64,000 bases of DNA, taken from NCBI RefSeq assembly GCF_002234675.1, contig NC_019866.2:10073261-10137260 (forward strand). The letters are read 5' to 3'. Each line of letters begins with the position of its first letter. Positions within the stretch are counted from its first letter, which is position 1. The notes below the pieces were generated by a model. The model ran no database searches. It was not told the origin of the DNA and saw nothing but the letters and a program-made list of their open reading frames with translations. The translations under genes were made by a program, and so were the position numbers. Below, piece after piece: positions 57,329-64,000 of this stretch. Source of the DNA: Oryzias latipes (lineage: Eukaryota > Chordata > Actinopteri > Beloniformes > Adrianichthyidae).

Positions 57329-60300
57329 TATGAATTTGTGATACTCATTAATTTCACCAGTTACTCAACATTCAGCTCTGCTATGCAAGAACACTATCAA
57401 GAGATTTGAGCTAGAATCCTCTGTCACCAGTCCTATTTTCTGAGTCTCCTTTTTTCCTAATATTTGCTGAGATAATTAACAGATTAGACTTTCCAAGACT
57501 GTCTCTATTTTCCTTTTCCTCAGATGTCCATATTTGAGCTTTATTATCCCTCACTTTTTCTGTATTTGTTCTCAAAATTTGTCTGAGAAATTATCTGCAG
57601 GACAAACAAACTCAACAATAAAATGAGCAATTCCCAGTTTATTATGCAACAAGCCTGAAGAACACCTTAAAAAGGGCTATTCTCAAACAAAAATCTCTGT
57701 AAATAAACCCAGGATCGACTTTATCCAGATGACTTTTGCTTCCTCCACGGTGATAAATATGCCTGTGATTTTAACACAGTCTGAAAATTATGCGTATAAA
57801 CGATCTCTGAATGACAGTCACTGAGATTAAACAGTGTGGTTTCTTCTTCTAAAAGCTTTGTCAGGCAGGAGGGGAAATTATACACTTCCACTTGGCGTGT
57901 GTTCATGTTTTATAGGTTTATGTTGAAGAATGAGAGATGGAATGTGTCTGCGGTTTATTTTACTTTTTTCTTTTCAGTGTGGTTTGCTGACACAAGAAAA
58001 AAAAAAATCAGCAGAGAGGTGTCAGACTGTGCTGATGAGCTGCTCGTGTTTATGTTCACCTAATTAATGTGAAGGTCAAGCTGATGAGCCTGCAGTTAAT
58101 AAGCCAGTTCAGAGGAATGAGCTGGAAAGACGTCATCAGCACCATCGACAGGAGCTTGCTGGCCAGCGCTGGCAGTCAATGATTTTCAGACAGAGCACCA
58201 ATCTCAGACCGAGCAGCCACTGTGTTGTTTGGCTGCATTTCTTTAAAAATTTGGCAGAATTTTTGACAAATCCTTCATAAAATAAAAATGTATCCTAAAA
58301 GAGGCTGGAAAAAAAACACCTTTAATGTAACGGCCGGTAAATTTAAACCCCAATTTTATTTAGATTTTCTTTCTCCTAAAAAGAAAAGCGATGCTTACTC
58401 AAAAGCAACTGAACATTTTTTTTGGTGAAATGAGAAAAAAAAGACAACCTCAATTCATATTTTTCCCCAAAAAATGTATTGGCTAATGTGGAAAATGCCC
58501 AGAGGCAGCAACCACTTCCTATGTAGAAACAAATCAAATCTGCCTCACTGCCAATGTGTCTGATCAATCCCTTGCATTCTGACATGAGGTCTGTGTAGGC
58601 ACAATGCAGACAGCGGGATGGAAAGTAGCTAAATTTGGAGACAGATGTGTCACACTTCCAACATAAACTAGTCTGTGATACAACTTTATTGATCCAATGC
58701 ATTTACTAAAAGCATTTTATGCATAGTAATGCTAAATTACAGGAGAGGGGCAGATGCGTGCACAAATCTGGCAACTTGTCCTAACTGGAAAGTTGATTTG
58801 TTATGCAATGCATCGTGCAGACTCACTTTCATTTAGCATTTAGCAGAACCGCTTAATTTTTTTAAAGAAAAACCTTTAGCTGATGAGGATTTAAAATGAT
58901 CTTGTTTAGCTTCCACTAAACTTTGTTTCAAAAATATAAATCCTTTTATTTGTAGAAATGAGAAACCTTTTTTAAATGCTATAAAAGTCTTTTCTTTTTC
59001 TTAATTTCTTTCTTTCATTGACCAGTTCAATCCAGTGAGTTATAGTAGAGGCTTCATGCTGAGGAATGAATGTTTTGCTTCCAAATGATCTGTTTCTTAC
59101 CAGGTAAAATGATTTATTTCCATAACGAAGAACACACAGTCAATAATGCATCAATATCCTAATGATTTTGTCTGTGTTTTATTAAAAAGAGGACAAACAG
59201 TTTTCAATAACTGCAGCATTTCTATACAGTTCTTGCAAAATAAAAAAAACATCTGTACACTCCGGGTCTGTTCAGGAGGTTGGGAGGACAGCAGTAGAAA
59301 AATGAAAACCTACAACAGAACAGAGATCTGGTATCCACTGCTTTAAGGTAAAGCTGAATAAGACTGAAGCGAAGTGTGTTCCATCCTTTTGTGGACTCAG
59401 ATTGTAGATGAAATGGTAAAGAGCATTTATGATCTTTTTATTTAGAAAGCTGTTCTGTAATAATCCCTCCAGATGAGGATTAGTGAGATGAGTTAGTTTA
59501 CTAAAATGCATCCATTTGCACTCTAGGAACACTGATACCTACAGAAAAAGCCATTTGAAATCTGCCTAATAATAGGCCAGTCGGCTCCCCTTACCTGCAC
59601 TGAGTCTGACTATGAATTTGCAAAGAGTTGTGTGATTTATTGTACCTGGTTTTATCTGCAAATAGGGCAAATTGCCCATAAACTCAGTTTAGATAATTCT
59701 GTTTCAACATCCAACCTGTGTTAGTTTAGGAAAAACAAAATCAGGTTTTCTTTAAGCTAAAAGATTATAATAATATAGACTTATATATCTGGCTTGATTA
59801 ATGAAACAGCTTCTGGTCATCATGTGGAGAAGGAAGAAAGTGCTCTGAAGCGTCGGAAAACACACTTTACAGAATCATGCTCCTACATAGCTAGAAATAA
59901 TACTACAGAATGCATGTGCACTCTCAAAAATGAGGAAAAGAAGAGACAAATAATACATTTTGGCTCGGTCTAACCGCACAATATGTAACTTAGCAGCACT
60001 TTTCATCAACATTCATAGCCATAGCTCACAGTTGAGCCTTCTCTGTCCTTTCTCCGCCGAACAGTATTGCACATAAAAACACAAAAACCCGCAAGAGGCG
60101 GCAGCAACCTGCACAGTGAGTCACAACGTATTGCTTCTGCTTTCTGTGAGATCTAGTGCAGGGTGTGCTCAAAAGCCCGACCACCAGAGCGCCAGCACAG
60201 GAGCTGAGACTTTTGATAAAGGCACACATTGCAAAAGATTCTGCACACATGGATGATAGGTTGAGGAGCTTAGTGTATTTGTGCAACTCAAAATTGTTCT

Positions 60301-60875
60301 TTGTCACGCCAACACAGGTAAAAAGACTGAAGAGACTTTGCTAAGAGGCCAGCTCGTTAACAAATGATACCTTGTTTTTGTGCCTGTGATCTGACTTAAA
60401 ATCATTTCATGCAAAATATGATTAAAAAGTCATGAATTTAGATTGCCATTTACAACGACTTTCGTTCTTTTAGCTATCACAACTTCATGTGACATTTATT
60501 CATCTTAAAAAAATCTAGGATGCATAATCCATTAAGTGCAAACAAGGAGCTTAAAACACATAACTTCTTTTTTCAATCCTGAATCCAACAGACTTAAATA
60601 TTAAAATATAATCCTTTTAGGCCATATTCTCAGGATCAGACTGAGCTTTATGTGCATGATGACATGTAATTTATTCAACCCATCAGGCTCAAGACAGGTT
60701 TTTGGTTAAACTTCCCCTTAAAAAGACTAAAGTTTATATTTCACTGGTGTCTTGTGAGCTTCGTTAAGCTGAATTTCACACTCAAATCACAGTCTACAGA
60801 TTGTCATGCATGATTTAGAAACATTAAGCAGGACCAAAGTTAAAGCAAACTTCATTGTAACCTTCACACCTGAAA
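57329..60875. other. kcnj2 3' flank, intergenic
   Basis: No gene recognised. The part next to 60875 should be the kcnj2 3' UTR (minus strand). Other content is AT-rich with complex patches near 58080-58230 that could be regulatory. Confidence 0.4.
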
Positions 60876-62192
60876 TTATATTTGTGATTCTGCTGTCAAA
60901 GGCCTTGATTCTAAAGGCAAAGAATCCAGGTTGCACTCAGCATCTGATGCCAGATCTGTGCCTGTGTCCCCAAGTGCACAACCCTCAGTGTCCCTCATCA
61001 ATCTGTTCTCCTCTTCCTCAAACTCCTCCTCCATTTCAACTTTTTCCAGAGCCACCTCGTTCTCGTAACAAAAGGAGTTCCTCATGCTCGAAGCAGCAGA
61101 CTTCTTCTCTGCCAGCTCCCTGGCGCTGCAGCTGGGTGTGCTGGGCACCTCGTAGGTGTTGTCAAAGCGAGAGTAGTCCACTTTGTAGTAGTTCTTTTCT
61201 TCAAAAAGCACTGGCTCAAAGCGGTGGCCCCAGAGAATCTCCCCGGCCACATAGGAACTCCGGCACTGAGTTGTCATCGCGGTGGCCTCCACCATTCCCT
61301 CAAGAATCACCACAATCTCAAAGTCTGATGTTTCCAAATCCTGTTTGTTCATCTCGTAGAAAGGGCTGTCCTCATCTATTTCGTGCACGATGGTAATTGG
61401 AGACACCAGGAAGATTCTGTCGATGCCACTGTCAAAGCCTACATCAATGTCCATCTGATCCAAAGGGATGAACTCTCCCTCTGCCGTTGTGCGGGATTTA
61501 AGGAGCTGCGCCCTAACATGGGCTTCCACCAGGTGACTCTTCCTCAGGTTCCCAACTCGCCACATCAGGCAAAGTTTCCCATCTCTCATGGCCACTGTGG
61601 CAAAGTGGCTAAACACCAGCGTCTCGTTCCTCTTTTTGGGCTTTGCCATCTTGGCCATAACAGCACCAATGATAAAAGCATCAATGATGCAGCCAACGAT
61701 GCTTTGGAATACCACCATGAAAACAGCGATGGGGCATTTTTCCGTCACGTAGCGATAGCCGTAACCGATCGTGGTTTGGGTCTCAACCGAAAACAGGAAT
61801 GCAGCGGTGAAACTGTCCACATTGGAAACGCACATTTGGGTTTCATTCTCTAAGTCCCCATAAAAAAGCGCCACCAGCCAGAAGACTAATCCAAAAAACA
61901 ACCAGGACAGCAGGAAGGACAGGCAGAATACGAGCACCATCCAGCGCCAGCGGATGTCCACGCAGGTGGTGAAGATATCTGCCAGGTAACGCTGGCTCTT
62001 CTCACTCATATTGATAAACTGCACGTTGCAGTGGCCATCCTTACTGACAAAGCGGCTTTGCTGTTGGTGCCCTGTGTGCCCTTTGTTGACGTCGCCATTG
62101 CCGTAGCCATTTGGAACAGCAATGGCCGCCAGCTTCATGCCGTCTTCCTCAGAGGACACAATGCTGTATCGGTGGCTTCGCACACTCCCCAT
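60876..62192 (-). CDS. kcnj2: Inward-rectifier potassium channel Kir2.1
   Basis: A single coding exon gives 438 residues. Kir2.1 sets the resting potential of heart, muscle and nerve cells as a tetramer in the plasma membrane. The ATG at 62192 starts [20 protein letters not shown], matching KCNJ2 and not KCNJ12 or KCNJ4. Two membrane helices (about 82-108 and 157-179) flank the pore with the filter TIGYGYR (GYG 143-145). The loop cysteines are C121 and C153. D171 is the residue that binds polyamines and causes strong rectification. The ER-export motif FCYENE is at 374-379, and the last residues SQI form a class I PDZ ligand. The extracellular loop is about two residues shorter than in human, and an acidic run (EEEFEEEEN) sits at 388-396. 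The reading frame is undamaged. A 5' noncoding exon seems to lie at the right edge. Confidence 0.96.
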   Translation of the reverse strand: MGSVRSHRYSIVSSEEDGMKLAAIAVPNGYGNGDVNKGHTGHQQQSRFVSKDGHCNVQFINMSEKSQRYLADIFTTCVDIRWRWMVLVFCLSFLLSWLFFGLVFWLVALFYGDLENETQMCVSNVDSFTAAFLFSVETQTTIGYGYRYVTEKCPIAVFMVVFQSIVGCIIDAFIIGAVMAKMAKPKKRNETLVFSHFATVAMRDGKLCLMWRVGNLRKSHLVEAHVRAQLLKSRTTAEGEFIPLDQMDIDVGFDSGIDRIFLVSPITIVHEIDEDSPFYEMNKQDLETSDFEIVVILEGMVEATAMTTQCRSSYVAGEILWGHRFEPVLFEEKNYYKVDYSRFDNTYEVPSTPSCSARELAEKKSAASSMRNSFCYENEVALEKVEMEEEFEEEENRLMRDTEGCALGDTGTDLASDAECNLDSLPLESRPLTAESQI

Positions 62193-63982
62193 CACTTCCA
62201 GCGGGGAGGGCTGGGCCGCTTCTGCTTTGGAAAACAGTCTAAGTTTTTGATAGAAGCGTTGGAGAAACAGTTTTGAATGCTACTGGGGACAAGCTGAAGC
62301 AGAAAATGTGGCGAACAGGACTCGGTCCTGCTGGGAACAGGGACGCGGGGCCTGTGCTTCTCTGGGTGTGCTGCGTTGGTGAGGGCAGCTCAGGCCTCGT
62401 CGATGTTCGATTTGGACCTCATCCGTGACAAAAACTGCCGGGATACAAGCAGGAAAGAAGAAATTAAAACATTTCTTCTGAAAAAGAGTTGCTGCATGTG
62501 TGCACTTGTGGATTTTGTATGATTTGTACACAAGTTGACATTTTTGCTTTTTTAGTGAGTGCAAAAAACACAAGTTTTAGGTATTTTTTTTATTAGTGTA
62601 TAAATGTATTTATGAATCCAACAACAACTTTCATTAAATTCAGCAAACTTTCTCTACATCAAGCAGCAGCTTTGCCTCTAAATCCTGCACTTCTTCTAAT
62701 ATCTAACAACACATTTACCGTAATAGTATTTACTCAGTTCTATGCTTTTTGTTATTCTTTTTGCAATTCACGTTCAGCAGAATAAGTCATTCAGTATCCT
62801 TGCATCATAGGTTACAGAACAACAAGGATGGCTGAGTTAGAAAATGTATTGACTGGGTGTTCGTAGCAAAAGGTCCATTAAAATTCAACACCACAGGCTA
62901 AAAGAGGTTATAGACGGGTTTTCTCTGTTCATCCCAAAATGACCCCACTTTCACTTTTAACCTCGCTTCGTCTGAGTTAAGGTAATTCTCCCAAGTGGAA
63001 ACATTTGTATAATACATTTTAAAACTCTATTACTGAGGATTAGGATAAATATCAATTCTAGCATGTTGATAAAAAACTGATAAAAAAGGAAATTTTTAAG
63101 TTTTTCATTTAACTTTTGTTTTTGTAATTTTCTGATTTGTATTAATGCTTTCCTTAAATTTAGAGATTTAAGTGGGATGCAGGGATTTCCCTTTATCAAA
63201 TTTGGATTTCTCAATAAATGATGGATCAGATGCAAACTCCTCCATGTTGGCGATTATGGAAAAATCCAAATAGCCGGATCCCTTTGAACAGGTTGCGGCT
63301 ACTCAAAACAAAACAAGTTCAATGGGGCCAAGTTTCTTTAAAAATCACATCTCCAACTTGCAACATCTCCTGTATCCACGGTTTCTGGCCTCACTGTTTG
63401 CTACTTTACAGCAGCATGACAGATCTTTGACTGTCAGGTTGTTATATCAGGGCACATGAAGCATTGCAATCTCTGCACATGTTTGTTTTGTTCTCAGTTA
63501 GAGCGAACAGCTGTGGCAGATGGAAAGTGGTTACATAAAGCTGCTCTGTTTTTTATTTCCCAAATCAATAACTATGAACAATCATTCAGCTGCATCTTTG
63601 ATTATAAGCTTGTGAAAATGAAATTTAAAAAAATATCTAATTGTGAAAAACATTTTATATGATGTAATATACATTTTCAGTCCGACTCAATCACCATTAT
63701 AATAGATATTTTTAATTATAACTTATGTCTGTGTTTGTTTTTGTTCCATTTTTCACCATTATTAACAAACTCATGCTTAAATTACAAAAAAAATAATTAA
63801 TACTGCTAAATCCACAAAAAAACTGAAAAATGTTTAATATTTAGAGAGACTTGAATTTATAAAATTGTACGTTGTAAAAGCAAACTCAATTTACTTAAAC
63901 AGATTTCTTTTTTTTTTTTCTTTTTTAAGATGCAATGTTACAGCCTTGATAAAGCTTCAAAAAGAGACAACGTCACACCTAC
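62193..63982 (-). other. kcnj2 leader intron
   Basis: If the donor at 63982 is real, this is the intron plus the last noncoding leader bases of kcnj2. A likely acceptor (TTTTCCAAAGCAG) lies near 62232-62244, about 40 bases before the ATG. Within it, 62280-62450 is GC-richer and could be another noncoding exon or promoter. Otherwise it is AT-rich with no gene. Confidence 0.4.
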
Positions 63983-64000
63983 CTGTTGGCGCTTACTGCG
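63983..64000 (-). other. Possible kcnj2 noncoding first exon, cut by window edge
   Basis: On the minus strand the last bases of the window read GCGCCAACAG and then GTAGGTGTGA, an excellent splice donor. KCNJ2 has a noncoding first exon in mammals, so this fits. Only 18 bases of the exon are visible. Confidence 0.4.

Noticed and set aside
1-64000. CRISPR arrays, bacterial operons or phage-like modules
   Set aside because: No regularly spaced short repeats are present, and all genes are intron-bearing vertebrate genes or of vertebrate type.

Overview
This 64 kb window looks like nuclear DNA of a teleost fish, probably a percomorph. It is AT-rich, its genes have several short introns (some 70-85 bp), and it carries DNA transposons, a tRNA-derived SINE and a poly(A) retroposon. 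The proteins match vertebrate families. The exact species cannot be read from the sequence.

Left part (1-20.4 kb): a weak candidate first exon near 1.2 kb (minus); an unrecognised but well-formed three-exon gene for a small secreted protein at 7.2-8.3 kb (minus); then tspan10 (plus), pde6g (minus) and ccdc137 (plus). The last three have the same order and orientation as human chromosome 17q25.3. Middle part (21.7-30 kb): gprc5c (minus) and btbd17 (plus) in divergent orientation, as a 17q25.1-like block. Right part (30.8-64 kb): map2k6 (plus, 12 coding exons) and kcnj2 (minus, single coding exon), as a 17q24.3-like block. The 17.5 kb between map2k6 and kcnj2 holds no recognised gene, only repeats and possible regulatory DNA.

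The genes do not form a pathway. tspan10 and pde6g are both eye-related genes placed tail to tail. gprc5c is an orphan seven-helix receptor, btbd17 a secreted BTB/BACK protein, map2k6 the p38 MAP kinase kinase, and kcnj2 the Kir2.1 inward-rectifier potassium channel. The window holds parts of three human 17q24-q25 segments in compact form, without OXLD1 and KCNJ16 at the places where human has them.

Mobile DNA is prominent: hAT-like non-autonomous elements, TTAA-flanked miniature elements (one in the tspan10 3' UTR), a poly(A) retroposon with a 17-bp target-site duplication, a large foldback element in map2k6 intron 1 split by a younger insertion, a degenerate Tc1 element with about 200-bp inverted repeats, a SINE, and three copies of an unclassified dispersed repeat. 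The strongest candidate for something undescribed is the small secreted-protein gene at 7.2-8.3 kb.
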